A model generated the notes under the pieces. The model was not told the DNA's origin and did not search any database. It saw nothing but the letters and a program-made list of their open reading frames with translations. A DNA stretch of 64,000 nt, taken from contig JAGQDJ010000202.1 in assembly GCA_022885665.1 (NCBI GenBank), positions 1,612,001-1,676,000 on the forward strand, in the 5' to 3' direction. The position numbers and the translations under genes were made by a program. Below, in pieces: positions 52,847-64,000 of the stretch. This DNA comes from Triops longicaudatus. Lineage: Eukaryota > Arthropoda > Branchiopoda > Notostraca > Triopsidae. Position 1 is the stretch's first letter. Each line of letters opens with the position of its first letter.

Positions 52847-55800
52847 TTAACGTCTCTTTTTGCCTACGCCTTTTTTCTTAGATACAACCTTCTTTCTTTT
52901 TTTGCCCTTCTTTCCTTTTTTCTTTTTATTCTGAGCTTCATTCGTCTCATCGTCGTCTTCATCTTTCTGGGACTTGAAGCGTTTCCGACGCAGAGCAGTT
53001 TTGGCATACCAGCTACGCATTTGCTCTTCTTCCTCTCTGTAAGAAAAAGTGGCCAATTACACGTACTAAACTCCAGAAAGCTGAAAGAAATTTGCTTCTC
53101 GTTACTTGTAAAAGGGCTCACAGCGAGCTAATGCTGGAACGAATTCCGATGTTTGCAACGGTTGTCGAGTCAACTGCTTTTTCCGGCGATCAGTGATGAC
53201 CTAAATTACTTGGCAGTTTTAAAGACTGTTGAAGTAAATCGCATTCACTTACCTCTGACACCGACCGAGCAATCGCCCCAGCCGTGTAACAATCCGAAAT
53301 CCGTGCAAGTACGCTCAAGTCCAAGTCCGGATTATAGGGAACGCCAGTTTGGGCAATTAATTGCTGCCATATGTGAACGCGTGAGGCGTAATCTGGTGCA
53401 GGAATAACTACCATTCGTTGATAACATTGATTCAAACCCTTGAAAAGAAAATATTCTTAACATCGCTGTAGTCAACTTCTATGTTACATGTGATTGAGAC
53501 TATTTAGGATATCTACCAATTTAGCTTAGTTATGAGCCAAGCTTAGATAGCACGTCGTGAAGGTGTACAAGAGTTATTTTAGCGGTACCGTTATTACCTT
53601 CTGGTCACATTCCCACGGAGAAGTAGTAGTTCCAATAACGAGAACACGATCTTGCGGGCTAATCGCTTTGACTAACTTGGGAAAATCTTTTCGTAAACGC
53701 CGTATTTCCGAACGTTCGTTACGCGGAGCTTTCTTGAGAAACATTTTTTCGGCGTCTTCGACTAGAACAACAGCTGGTTGCAGCAAACGTGTCAACTGTA
53801 TTAGAAAAAAATATACATCACGATTTAGTGTCTCGTGTAAGTAGAATAGACGTATCTTAATACCTTGCTGATCAAATGTAAGAGCATAGCCAAGCCTGCT
53901 CGACCGGGATAATGTCCAGCAAGCTTAGTGCCATTTAAATTGAACAGGGTAGCTTGCGTTTCATGGCAAATGGCGTGAACAAGTAGCGATTTCCCTGAAC
54001 CTCGAGGTCCCACTAGTAATACCGATTTCGTTAGCGGAATTTGCTCGTGCAGCGAGCTCTGACCTATTTTCGAGCAGGATATAAGAGAAACTCGTGAATT
54101 CTTCTAATAGTTATAACTAAATACTTAAGGGCAAAATGCAAGTTTCGATAATAAATCTGCGAATTTCTCCTAGCGACGCGAACGCGTCTCGCTTGTAACG
54201 TCTTTGCGTGTATCCTAGGACTCCGCATTCACCCAAAAAGTTCCCTATAGACTCTGAGGGATAGGCGCACAAAATGCCACACTGTGCAAGTTCTTCGACC
54301 AAGGATTCCAAAGTGCGATCCGGAGTTAAGTCTTTATCTTTGCGCTTTCGTTTCGATTTTTTCCCCAGTCGACGTCCTGATTTCTTTCCTCTTTTAGATT
54401 TTCTGCCTTTGTCTTTGTCCAGAGCCTTAAGTAGCAAAACATTACTTTAAAAATCCGTAATTACGTTTGTGTATTCTTACCGCTTTGAGAGCTTCCAGTT
54501 CCTTGCGCATGGCCACGTCGACCTCGGTACGCAATTCTAGCTCAATTTCGCGTCGCACCTGCACTAGAATGAGATCTTCCTCGTGCACTTGCAGCCAATT
54601 TTTTTCTTCTCTACGTTCTCTCCATGTTTCTGAAAAAGTTTATTTGCATTACTTTTCAACGTGAATTTTATGTTCCAATAAGTTCTTAGTAAACATGCAA
54701 GTTAAAAATGCATGACGTCACGTACCATCGTATACCTTCTGGCCATGTTCTATAGAATCAACGGCGTTAGACAAAGTCCACTCAAAGCCCTTAAATTTTT
54801 CTTCGTCCTTCTTTTTGCGAAAATCTTTTTCGGGGCGCTCCGTCGCGGATTTACGTTTGGGTGCCGCCGCACTTGCTGTTTGCAAATGAGGATTCAACCC
54901 GTCGTCAATGGAATGTCGGGTCATTCGCTTTTCGGTCACTAATTTCGATCCGCCATCCTCTTCTGGTGGGATATCCGGAAACTTACCAAACTGTTCTCTG
55001 TCATGTGAAATAATTCCACAATTACAGACATTCATAATCACATTCATGTGTGGGTTAAATGTACGTACTTGAACGTCATGTACCAACTACGTATTTCGTC
55101 CTGCAATCGATCCATGACGGCATAGCCCTCGTTCTTCTTAGTTCGCTCTTTCAAGCTTTGGGTATCGTGCTCGAATTCACGTTGCCGTAGTTCTTGTTCT
55201 CTGCGTCTACCATTTGCTACAGCGTTCGCTTTTCGCAGAATTTCGTCGTTAGTTGTGGGCGGAGCCATCTGGATAGCACGAATTCAGTAAGCGTAAGCTT
55301 ATAAGGAAACCGTACCATGCCGATGAAAATCATTTCTTCCATTTTCTGTCGACGAACATCTTGACGAACTTTATAGCTGCGCCACGCGCTTTGAATACGC
55401 AATGCAGCTGCATTCGGACTAATAAGAGACACATCTTTCCAGACTCCGGTGTGGTTCCTCCGCCGTGTCTCTTGTATTCTGATCTGTCGCATTAAATGTG
55501 CGCGAAGACGACCTTGCCTTGCTCGTTCGTGAATTTGTATCACTCGAATCGCTTCGTCTAAAGTAAGTAACGGTTGTACATCCTAGTGAATAAAAAGCAA
55601 TCTTTTAAAACAACACAAGGTGAGATATTTCCCGGATGTACACCTGTTTTTCTTTATGTCCAATTTTCTCAATAATTTGTTGTGCTAACTTCCGGCGTTG
55701 CACAAGTTCATGATCATTTTCAAGCCGAGCACAACCGGGTATGGGTAACTCAATGTCGCAAGGAGTTAATTTCAAGCTTTCCATTGCGTCTCCTAAATGT

Positions 55801-56285
55801 GGAGTTTCGCTGAAATCTAGCGTGACTAGAACATTCTATCGAAGTAAGAAGTAAGGCATTGTTTGGGCTTTCGAAAGTTGACAAGTGTTGTAACTTACTC
55901 GAATCTCCAACAAGCGTGCTATGATGGGCGGCAAAGTTGCTTGGATGAGCTGCCTTTTTTGTGGGTGCGTTAGTTGGTCGTAGCATTCGTCGAGTTGTCT
56001 CACAACTCGCACGTATCGTAAATAAAGGATAGCGACTTTGCCGGTGAAAACGGCTCTGCTCTGGAAAGAATTTAAAGGAGGATGCAGACATAGTATAACA
56101 TTTTACCTTTTCTGGTGGAGACTCAAGCAATTCTTTTTCTTGCAAGAGAGTTAGGTCCAGTTCGTCTTGGGCGCTTCGCCAAAGCGCGTTAAAATAGCTA
56201 AATCACCGAACAAACAACATTTTAAGAAAACACAATAAAATTTCGCTAAGTAGAATACATCAAAATAATTTTACCTGTGTGACAT
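52847..56285 (-). CDS. IQCA1: Dynein regulatory complex subunit 11 (IQ and AAA domain protein, IQCA1)
   Basis: AAA+ protein of the nexin-dynein regulatory complex of motile axonemes. Minus strand. ATG 56285-56283 begins an 11-nt first exon (MSH), then SYFNALWRSAQDELDLTLL, like the family start LWEEAQKELE. The IQ exon at 55.3-55.55 kb has ERARQGRLRAHLMRQIRIQ and AALRIQSAWRSYKVRQ. A central block reads FPDIPPEEDGGS, then a Lys-rich stretch near 54.3 kb and LTPDRTLESLVEELAQ. AAA core: Walker A GPRGSGKSLLVHAICHET (53.95-54.01 kb), a Walker B-like VVLVEDAEKMF near 53.75 kb, LVIGTTTSPWECD near 53.62 kb and VIPAPDYASRVHIW near 53.39 kb. The very basic C-terminal tail ends GKKRR at 52847. Sequence order equals vertebrate IQCA1. 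It implies motile cilia or sperm flagella in this species. Confidence 0.93.
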
Positions 56286-57644
56286 GGTGATTTTGTGTTC
56301 TGTTGCAGAAGATCCAGATTTTATTGAAGTTCATCGACCAAACTCGCACGTTTCCATAGATACCAATCTCGATGTTCTTTATGCTAATATGCTACGATTT
56401 AAGCAATTTAATACCTTTCAGAACTGGCAGGTATTAAGTCTCTACTATGTCACCCACCACGTGTAAGAGAAAAATCACCGACACTCGAATATATTTCAAG
56501 CCCTCGCATTAAGAAATCGCGTAATCTCCTTTACGGAGTACGTGAGCTGCCTAGAAAATGAGAGACTTCATACACAAACACACAAGTTCTCCTTCAGTTG
56601 GCTAATTTTTGCTCTCATTTCTAGTACAAATTGTAAAAGATTTTACTTTATTATATTTGATGTCTTTGTTACTTATCTTTTGTTATTTAGCATTACTCTG
56701 TGACACGTTTATCTAAATTCAAAAGTCCTACATCGGAACCGAGATTTCTGTTAAAAAAGTAGAGTCGAGAAGCTCTTGCGTTTGAATTCTAAAAAAGTGT
56801 CCACTTTCAAGTGCCTTCGTATCAAGCAAATAAAGTAGTCAATTTTGCTTTATCACTGTCACGTACTAAATGACCCCTTACACACACGATTCCCGAGAAC
56901 AGGTTTCTGAATGCATGAAAGTTGCACAGTAATCGCCTTTAGGGTGTACAATAAAACTTGCATTAACTGAAGCCGCTTGCTACATTATGCCCACTGTAAC
57001 TGAGGATTGCTTGAGTAAGCTTCTATTAATAACTGCTCATAACGTCTTTTTTCCAACATTTTTGAATATGAAACTTACGTCGAAATGTCGAAAAGCGCGA
57101 AAAATTTGAGCTCAGTCTTGAAAAATAGCAATATTTTTTTTTAAAAAAAAAAAGCTCGAAAGTGTTTCGTAAAGAGGCTCGGATTCATAATCTTAGTCAT
57201 GTAAAACAAAAATCATTTACCGTTCCTGGGAACGGCCCCCGTGCAGTTGCTTCTGTAGATTTGTGGCCCTTGTAGGACTAGAAGTTGGCCAGCCCTGATC
57301 GACGTCATCACAACAAAGATGGTTGAAAGTCGCTTGAGTCTTATCAACGTTTAAGACGCTCTAGAAAAAAAGTTATTCTTTGTACTGTGATTGAAAGTAA
57401 GTACTTCGTTAGGCTTGTAAACACTAGCTTTATCATTCTTGATTGCCAATTTAGTAAGTTGGACAGATGTCATGTTAGATTTCTCATGATAAGTCTTTTA
57501 GTTTCCAGTCCTGCTTACGTTTACCGGTGAAAATAAATTTAACCGAGGTGCTTCATGAGTCACTTCTAAAATTACTCATAATATTTCTTGTGTTGTCCGT
57601 TAAGGTTAAACACTCACGAGGCGTTGTCCGTTCACGCGTTTAAA
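56286..57644. other. Divergent intergenic region, DRC11 / BCAP31
   Basis: About 1.4 kb with both promoters. A 60-codon plus-strand frame at 56284-56466 begins across the DRC11 start and is judged a shadow. No other exon or RNA gene seen. Confidence 0.55.
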
Positions 57645-58620
57645 ATGAGTTTTCAATGGACTCTAATCGCTACGTTTTTATACTCTGAAGTTTTGGTAGT
57701 GTTTTTGCTTCTGTTGCCTTTCATATCTGCCCAACGGTAAGTAAAGCTAAACTAATCAGCTTTTGTGAATTATTACTGATTTTTTTATTACATAAGGTGG
57801 CAGAAGATTCTGAAGTCGAGGTTTCTGCGAGGGTTGGGTCAACAAGTTCACATATATTATTACATTGTATTGGGAGTGTTAGTCCTGTGCTTGTTAGGTA
57901 AACAAATGACGTGGGAAAAGCTTGCTCTCTTTTACGCTATATTTTATTAGATGCCGTCCGAGAAGTTCGTCGTTACACTGATGCGGAAGAAGAGCATTCT
58001 CATCATCACAAGCACAGTTACGATATCGAATTGCAAAACCATGTGAAATTGTTTCGGGCGCAACGTAACTTCTATATCACTGGCTTCGCTCTGTTTCTCA
58101 TGTTGTAAGTATCTTTCAGCTCCAAGATTTATGTTGGTTCCTCATTTAGGACAGTGTTGCATATTAATCTTATTTTCGTTTCAGCGTTATTCGTCGGTTA
58201 GCCACTTTGCTTATGCTACAAGCCACTTTAGCAGCCACTAGTGAAGCAGCTATGAAACAAGCTGCCTCCGCTACTCAGGCTGCTGAGAAGTTGTTGACGC
58301 AACAAGAGACTTTGAAGAAAGGAGACCTGGACGAGAACGATGTGAATAAAATTAAAGAAGAGCAAGTGAAAGAACTCGAGGAGAAACTCGAAAAAAGCCG
58401 CAAAGGTAACACAGTCTAAGTTAGCTGACAAATAGCAAGCCCTTGTTAACATAATTACCATTTTTTAGAGCTTGACCGCGCGGTCACAGACTTGGAAGCT
58501 ATGAAATCACAATCTGAGTCGGTATCAAGGGAATACGATAGGCTCATGGAGGAGTACACGAAGCTGCAGCACAAGCTGAAAATCGTGGAAGGGGATATTA
58601 GTGACAAGAAAGCTGACTAA
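57645..58620 (+). CDS. BCAP31: B-cell receptor-associated protein 31-like ER protein
   Basis: Three-pass ER membrane chaperone and sorting factor for membrane proteins. Five exons. ATG 57645 gives MSFQWTLIATFLYSEV, the family N-terminus and first membrane segment (VLVVFLLLLPFISA). The second segment is YYIVLGVLVLCLL. Exon 3 has AVREVRRYTDAEEEH and then KLFRAQRNFYITGFALFLML, the conserved loop and third segment. The coiled-coil tail follows (LATLLMLQATLAATSEAAM and so on). The protein ends DKKAD, where KKxx is the ER-retrieval dilysine motif. A His cluster (HSHHHKH) in the loop before the third segment is not part of the vertebrate sequence as I know it. AATAAA at 58773. Confidence 0.95.
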
Positions 58621-58772
58621 GCTAATCTCTTCTGTTTCAACCGTTTCGATTCTACTTTTTTATTGTTTGTTAAACGTATAAAGCTTCAAAAGTTAAATTG
58701 AATTGTAAACTAGCTAGTTTAATATGCCTACTGATAATACAAGGGCTGTATAATACTAAGTGACAAGCTGTC

Positions 58773-58778
58773 AATAAA
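58773..58778 (+). terminator. Poly(A) signal of BCAP31
   Basis: AATAAA 150 bp after the BCAP31 stop, followed by a GT-rich stretch (GGGTTGGTTTATATGT). Confidence 0.65.
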
Positions 58779-59671
58779 GTTTCGGGTTGGTTTATATGTC
58801 TTCACTCAAGTTTAAAAATAGCATGTAGTTTAAAAAATATTCATGTACTGTAGTAAGAAAGTTCAGAGATATTACAATAGCCGTACACAACCACATTGAA
58901 ACTTCGGATTTTTCCTGAGGTATTTCCTGATTTTGCTATATCGGAGTATTTTCTGTAAATTTGCAGAATCAGGACCTTTCGACTTTTCTACAGTAACAGA
59001 AAATTTAGCTTAAATTTTTTTTCGAAATATTGAGTTGCGACTGCATTAGCTTTGAATTTTTGGCAGAAGGCCTTTAAAATTGCTCTTAGGTATGTAATAA
59101 CGAAAGTATGGAATGTTCTCGAACGTTTTGAGTACCAGAAATGTTATTGCAGTGGTTGTCATTTTACGAGAAAGGAAACTTAAGTGACGTCAGACAGGTG
59201 CGCCTTGTGTGCTCGGGTACAAACAAAAACGTGACAACATGCATAGATTTCAAACCCTTGTGCAGGTTTCTGCCTTTGGGAAGTACTTGCTTATTAGAAG
59301 AGTAAAGCTAAACTTAGTTCGTCAGTGAAAGGTTCTTTGACAGACCTTGGGAGGAGCGGAACAAAAGCAACGCAGGCAAGTTCTCTATTGTGATGCATCA
59401 TTCATAATTCTTTACGATTTATGGCGAATCTCTTGGTTGCATAGAAACTGACAATTTTGTGCAGAGTGAACCAAACGTATGGAAAGAAAAAATATTGCAC
59501 ACGAGACAAATACTTTCAAATACAACTGTATTTTTTATGTTGAAAATTCAAACATAGCAGCTTTGATAATGCATCAAGGCTGAATCTGGCTTTCAATAAA
59601 GGGGTAAATTTATTAATCATAGATATAAATGACGAGAAAGTATTGAAAAGCGTGCTATAGCATTGTGCAAA
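58779..59671. other. Convergent intergenic region, BCAP31 / PAIP1-like
   Basis: About 0.9 kb, AT-rich, holding the two 3' UTRs. No coding segment seen. Confidence 0.6.
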
Positions 59672-61535
59672 TCATTTGGTACTGCGTAGAAACTCTTCGA
59701 ATGCTGCTTCCATTTCGTCGTCCATCCCAGGTTCTCCATCCACATCCCATTCCCCGTCGTCACTACTACGATTTAACAGCAAAATGATAAAACTCTATAT
59801 TCTTTCTCGCATTCAAAGTACTCACTCAGAGTCTTCATAGTTGTAAGCGTCTGCGTCCTCCACGTCAGGGATTCCATAAAACGGATCAGTCTAATTAAAC
59901 CAAATTAGTTTCGAAGAATGAGATATGTCTAATTATTTTGTTTAGATATTTTACAGGATATTCGGCCATGACCGGATCAGACAATACTATAGGTGAGGTT
60001 ACAACTCGTCCCCAATCACTTGCCCGCAACTCGACAATTTTAAGCATCAGATCTTTGATGCTTCGGGGAACGTTGCTGTCTAGCGCGGCTGACTTAAGCT
60101 TCTCTATCAAATTGTCCATCGAAGGCGCTAAGCCACTTTTCACAGCGCGTTCTTCGTCTTCTAATACAGCGCCAGTGAGCTGCCCCCAAAAAATAAAGTA
60201 ATAATTATATATTGGGTAATAGGTTGGTAATTATGATTCGCCTGCATTTTGTTATCTGACAAACACACCCATCATCAAAAGCTTGAGTTTATTAAACGAT
60301 TAACTGTACCTTCAAGACTTGACAAGCGCATTTTAAGTTGTTTTGGTCGCGGCTTTCGATTAAGGACTGAAGAAGTTCAACTAAGGATTTGCCCAAGACT
60401 CCAATTTTACGCGAGCCTAGCATGTTTGCTGTTTGTAACTCCAAATGTAGAAAAAGTTCGCCCATAAACATAGCCAAGCCTTGAACACGTTCTGGTGAAT
60501 GAAGGATCAGACCTTCTCTATTTCTATGCTCCAGCTGACACCTGAATCGAGTTAAAATACAGTTACAATCCCGGAACTCATTTCCAACACTGTGCAAGAT
60601 TAACACTTAAAATTCGATAATAAATTAAGCGCACCACCTTTTAAGAATTAGTCCCCGGAAAGAATCTTCTGAATTGGTGACCAGTTGTACTGATAGCAAC
60701 TGGCATAGCCTGGCTCCATTGTAGCAAAAATTGGGTTCAACAATTGACTGGACGCAGATTGTATCCGCGATGGCATGAAGGACTTCGGTGACGACACGGT
60801 GCCGGTTAATAGTAGAAATTATTCGTTGTGCTATTGGCTCGAAGCGACCTGGCTGAATGGTCATACTGAAGATCATATCATTCAGATAAGTTACCAAAGG
60901 GTGGATATCTTCTTCGGGAAAAAAATCAGGCTCAGGACTCAGCTGAGACAAATTTAAGTCTTGCATCCGAACGGGGAGTTCCAAAGCACTGGGCCTTGAT
61001 GACTGAGATGGCAGGGAAGTAGCTTTGCTAGGCTTTGGAACAAACTCCGGCGCTTGGACCGTAAGACGTGGATCACAGTTAGACTTGTTCGGAATTGGGG
61101 ATCCCTGAGTTTTCGGCGAAGAGTTGACTGAGACGGATTTGGGATCAATTTTGGGCTTCCGAAGCTTCTTTTCTGAAGAATTCTCTTGCTTGTCCTCGGC
61201 TAAGTTTACTGAAGAATTGGATGGACTCACGACACTGGTAGGAACTGTAGGCATAAGAAAAGGTTACGTTTCAAAAATTGACGACTCTTTAGTGGTCACG
61301 TTCAAATAACAATGCGTGCCAGAACTTGCACGACAACCACGTAGAGTGTCGACAACATAATTTCTATATATAGATAGGAAGGTAGTCAACTGTTACTGGA
61401 AGACGAAGATGTTGGTGTTGAAGGCTGGGTGGTTACATGCTTTTGAGCTTCATTGCTGTAACCGTAATCGTTCAGATTTTGTGAATCAGGCGAACTTGTG
61501 ACTATTCGCCCACTTGGGCCTCTACGACACGCCAT
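59672..61535 (-). CDS. PAIP1: PAIP1-like poly(A)-binding-protein-interacting protein
   Basis: Translation factor that bridges poly(A)-binding protein and eIF4A/eIF3. Minus strand. ATG is 61535-61533 (MACRRGPSGRIVTSS). The long second exon (60650-61243) has a PAM2 motif, CDPRLTVQAPEFVPKP (core APEFVP), which docks on the MLLE domain of PABP. It then enters the MIF4G domain (ITYLNDMIFSM-like, PGRFEPIAQRIISTI, then NFCYNGARLCQLLS). The next exons read LAMFMGELFLHLELQ and LMLKIVELRASDWGRV. The C-terminus is acidic: DPFYGIPDVEDADAYNYED and DDEMEAAFEEFLRSTK, like the PAM1 tail of vertebrate PAIP1 (EIEEAYEKFC). Stop at 59672. All three functional parts are present in order. Confidence 0.92.
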
Positions 61536-61633
61536 TTGGTTGTTTTACGCCTATAAATTGAAAAAAAAATAGAAAGCGAAAAATGAACAGCAGAGGCTTG
61601 GGATTACCTGCGACAACAACCAAAACGTGGGTT

Positions 61634-62036
61634 TTATTTGTTTGGTATTTGGCCAACCAATAGGAAACCTTGTCTGCTGGTCACGTGATCGCGACGGTCG
61701 ACCACGCATTGACGGTCAAAATCGTGCGTTCCTGGGAGAGGACAGTTAAAATATTCTTTTTCATCCGCATTTTCTTTAATTGTAAACTTAGTATCACCAC
61801 TTTCAGTACTCAAAACTTTATTCACCTAAAATAAAATATCAATAACATTTGAATTATATTTTACGTACCTGTATTCAAAGGATATCGGTACCAACGGACT
61901 GATTCCACAAATCCGTTATTTGAAATACCCTCAAGGAATATCAGTCTAGAACAAAAACGGCTTACAAATTTTTAATTTTCACGTGAAATTGTAATATAAT
62001 GTAATAAAAATACCCCTGTCGTACTTGTAATTCCAT
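61634..62036 (-). CDS. Small protein of unknown family (about 94 residues)
   Basis: Not recognised. My model has three exons: 62036-62014 (MELQVRQ), 61945-61869 (LIFLEGISNNGFVESVRWYR) and a last exon ending at 61634 (ENADEKEYFNCPLPGTHDFD, then VTSRQGFLLVGQIPNK). The obvious acceptor TTTTAG before GTGAAT would give an immediate stop, so I use the AG seven bases further in, which restores the frame. This makes the last junction uncertain. The protein is soluble-looking, with no signal peptide or membrane segment. It sits 98 bp upstream of PAIP1 on the same strand and might share transcripts with it. Confidence 0.45.
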
Positions 62037-62417
62037 GAAACCGATATACTCTGTGCGTCCGATTTAAAATTTAAGCCACCCAAGCAAACGTTATCACGTT
62101 AATCTTACTTTATCCCTCTGTAGCATTGAACTAAAACAGCTATGGATTTGCCCATTGCTTTAGGCAGCTATGTTGTGGTTTCCTGAAATCGATTGTTGGG
62201 CAAGCCGTCATTCATGCAATGCGTTTCGCCTAAGGGAAAAATCCTGAAGGTACAAAGCGTTCGCTTTTCCTCTTGAGGCTTTTTCCTGAAAAGCTAATAG
62301 AAAAACACAGTTTGGAATCGACACTGAGTCTGTCAACAAATGAAGCTTGAATGTTTGGCCTCAAAGCTTTAAATGCTCTTATAGATCACGAAATAAACCT
62401 TGGCGCACGGGTTCCGC

Positions 62418-63784
62418 ATGGATTCGATCACTCACAATGGTATGCACTTGTCCCTGACAAATTATAGAGTCACGTAGCCAATTTTGTGTTCTATTCAGTA
62501 ACGAATAACTTTAATCCTCTAGGATCATCTGTTGATATCCATCCAGTGGTGGTCGACCATGGTATTTCCTGCTATGCCGTAGCGTTGTTGCTTATTATTT
62601 TCGCCATGGCGCTCATCCTGATTCTTTATGCTTCCCAATTGTGCCAAAATTGGAATATTCTCAATACCAAGCCTATATTCCCTCCAGCTAAATCGCCGTC
62701 TTCCAGTTCCTCCTCTGATCCAGCCTCACGTCCGATCCAAATTCAGTCAGGAAAACGCTTATACAACTCAGCGAGGAAGCACCCTCCCGCAAATATAGTA
62801 CGCCAAAGTCCAGCCAACGCTCGCCTGCCTTCTTCCGAACACCCTGACGCTATTTGCCTAGAAAATATTCCAGCGATTAGGATCGTAAATCTCCCAACAC
62901 CTTCAAGGCCAAGTCGCATATCTAACTCGTTTCATTTCCGGAAAAGTCCCAAAGCAGTCTCCGAACCCTCCTCTTATGAATCAAGTCCAAGCTCAACTTC
63001 ATCTGTATGTACCGCCACATCGGGGCCGCGGTACAATACCCCAGTTTCACCCTCGGAAGAAGAGGCAGATCAAGATGACACGCAACGTTGTGTGTCTTCC
63101 GACACTTCACCTGGTTACCGCGTAGCTTCCAGTTACATGTCACATAGTTTCGACTTTTATCGACTAAAACCAAACGTGAAGCATTTTCCGGGTCGGTACG
63201 GACGATCTAATACTAATAATGTTTTCCGTTCAACCCCAGATGGGAATGTATCCCAAGTACCCCGTACTGAACGACATTCGTCTGAGTCGATGCCCAACGT
63301 ATTGAAAAGACCGATTGATACCACCCGTGTGCCGCGTGTAGCTGCCACACGTTTAAATTCCCCAATGGGACGTATTACGACGCCTTCTAGGCCGCAGGAA
63401 GGCGCCAGCAGCTGGCTTACCAAGCAGCGATTAGCGCTTTGTCACCAGCAGACGCAGACCGAAATTGCTAGCGTAAATTCGTTAGAATGGGATGATTATG
63501 GGACAGGGAAAATGCATGCCAAAGATCGGGCAAGTGTCCAACATCGCCGAGAACCTTTCGATCCCACGATTTACCATATCGTTCCCAACACGCAGCAAGA
63601 GGACGTCGCTTGCCAAAGTTTGCGTACGTCACCCAAAGTATGCAAATCTGCCCCCCATCGCTGTTCCAAATGCAATTTACTACACGTTACGACAACGGAG
63701 GATGACGTGAGAGCTCCTAGCAACGATTCCGGCTATGAAAGGCCCTTGGACTTGAGCAAGACCACTGAGAATGACCAAACCTAG
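62418..63784 (+). CDS. Single-pass membrane protein with long disordered tail, unknown family
   Basis: Not recognised. Exon 1 (62418-62439) encodes MDSITHN, and exon 2 (62523-63784) carries the rest without introns. The product is about 428 residues. The open frame also runs upstream to an ATG at 62486, but the CTCTAG acceptor at 62517-62522 and a matching GTATGC donor at 62440 favour the spliced start. There is a short N-terminal segment, then one hydrophobic span (YAVALLLIIFAMALILILYA, about residues 25-45) followed by CQNW. The remainder is Ser/Pro/Arg-rich and predicted disordered, with a Cys pair (RCSKCNLLH) near the end. The last 15 residues contain RPLDLSKTTEN, a textbook PxDLS CtBP-binding motif. 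There is no cleavable signal peptide, so the tail is probably cytosolic. Confidence 0.7.
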
Positions 63785-64000
63785 AGACAGTTTAGGGATC
63801 ATTGACCTTTAGTTCCGATATTTGGAAAAGTATTGTACCCAAAAGCGACCATAACTGTCGCCTGTGATGTTCGTTTCATTTTCTTAGCGAGTTCAAGGAC
63901 AAGGTATTTTGCACGAAAGTTTCCTGCACGTTGTTAAAACAAGCACTTGAAATGTTATGAAAGACTCGTCAAACGTCTGTTCTGCCCTGACTGCATCTGT
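63785..64000. other. 3' flank of the last gene
   Basis: Presumed 3' UTR. No AATAAA and no further coding segment before the window ends. Confidence 0.5.

Overview
The window reads as nuclear DNA of an animal, most likely a hexapod arthropod. The genes are broken by many short GT-AG introns, several only 50-100 bp. There are AT-rich microsatellites and no bacterial-style operons. The hexapod call rests mainly on a spliced secreted protein at 33.8-35.2 kb with the six-cysteine pattern of insect odorant-binding proteins (C-X3-C and C-X8-C). The species cannot be named from the sequence alone. Gene density is high, at about fourteen protein genes in 64 kb, with one very close divergent pair of start codons and one very close convergent pair of stop codons.

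Layout. 1-11.26 kb (minus): nearly all of a class V myosin, with the C-terminal end lying left of the window. 11.83-12.42 kb (plus): ALG13, divergent from the myosin. 12.61-14.15 kb (minus): a stomatin/podocin-family SPFH protein. 15.2-22.6 kb (minus): a SAFB-like scaffold attachment factor (SAP domain, RRM, Arg/Glu-rich tail). Its introns carry two families of conserved hairpins. 24.0-26.0 kb (plus): a ZnT2/3/8-type zinc transporter. 26.46-32.17 kb (minus): TTC21B/IFT139. 32.19-32.65 kb (plus): what looks like a broken acyl-CoA oxidase remnant. 33.8-42.1 kb (plus): a secreted-protein neighbourhood, with the OBP-like gene and two paralogous S1 serine proteases. One protease has lost its catalytic serine. 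43.6-52.8 kb (plus): Integrator subunit 1. 52.85-56.3 kb (minus): the AAA+/IQ protein DRC11/IQCA1, tail to tail with INTS1 with 16 bp between stop codons. 57.6-58.6 kb (plus): BCAP31. 59.7-61.5 kb (minus): a PAIP1-like poly(A)-binding-protein partner. 61.6-62.0 kb (minus): a small unrecognised gene. 62.4-63.8 kb (plus): an unrecognised single-pass membrane protein with a long disordered tail ending near a PLDLS motif.

Most of the genes are housekeeping or cytoskeletal and share no pathway. IFT139 and DRC11 both point to an organism with cilia or flagella (sensory cilia and/or sperm). The OBP-like gene and the two proteases are secreted accessory proteins, and two of the three have recognisable TATA boxes.

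The most unusual signal is in the SAFB-like introns. Seven hairpins lie in about 3.4 kb. They are three copies of element A plus two tandem copies of a B+C pair. In B and C the arms are conserved and the loops have drifted. In A there is at least one compensated base pair. This is how paralogous microRNA precursors, or an autoregulatory RNA structure, would look. I do not recognise any of the arms as a known miRNA family.
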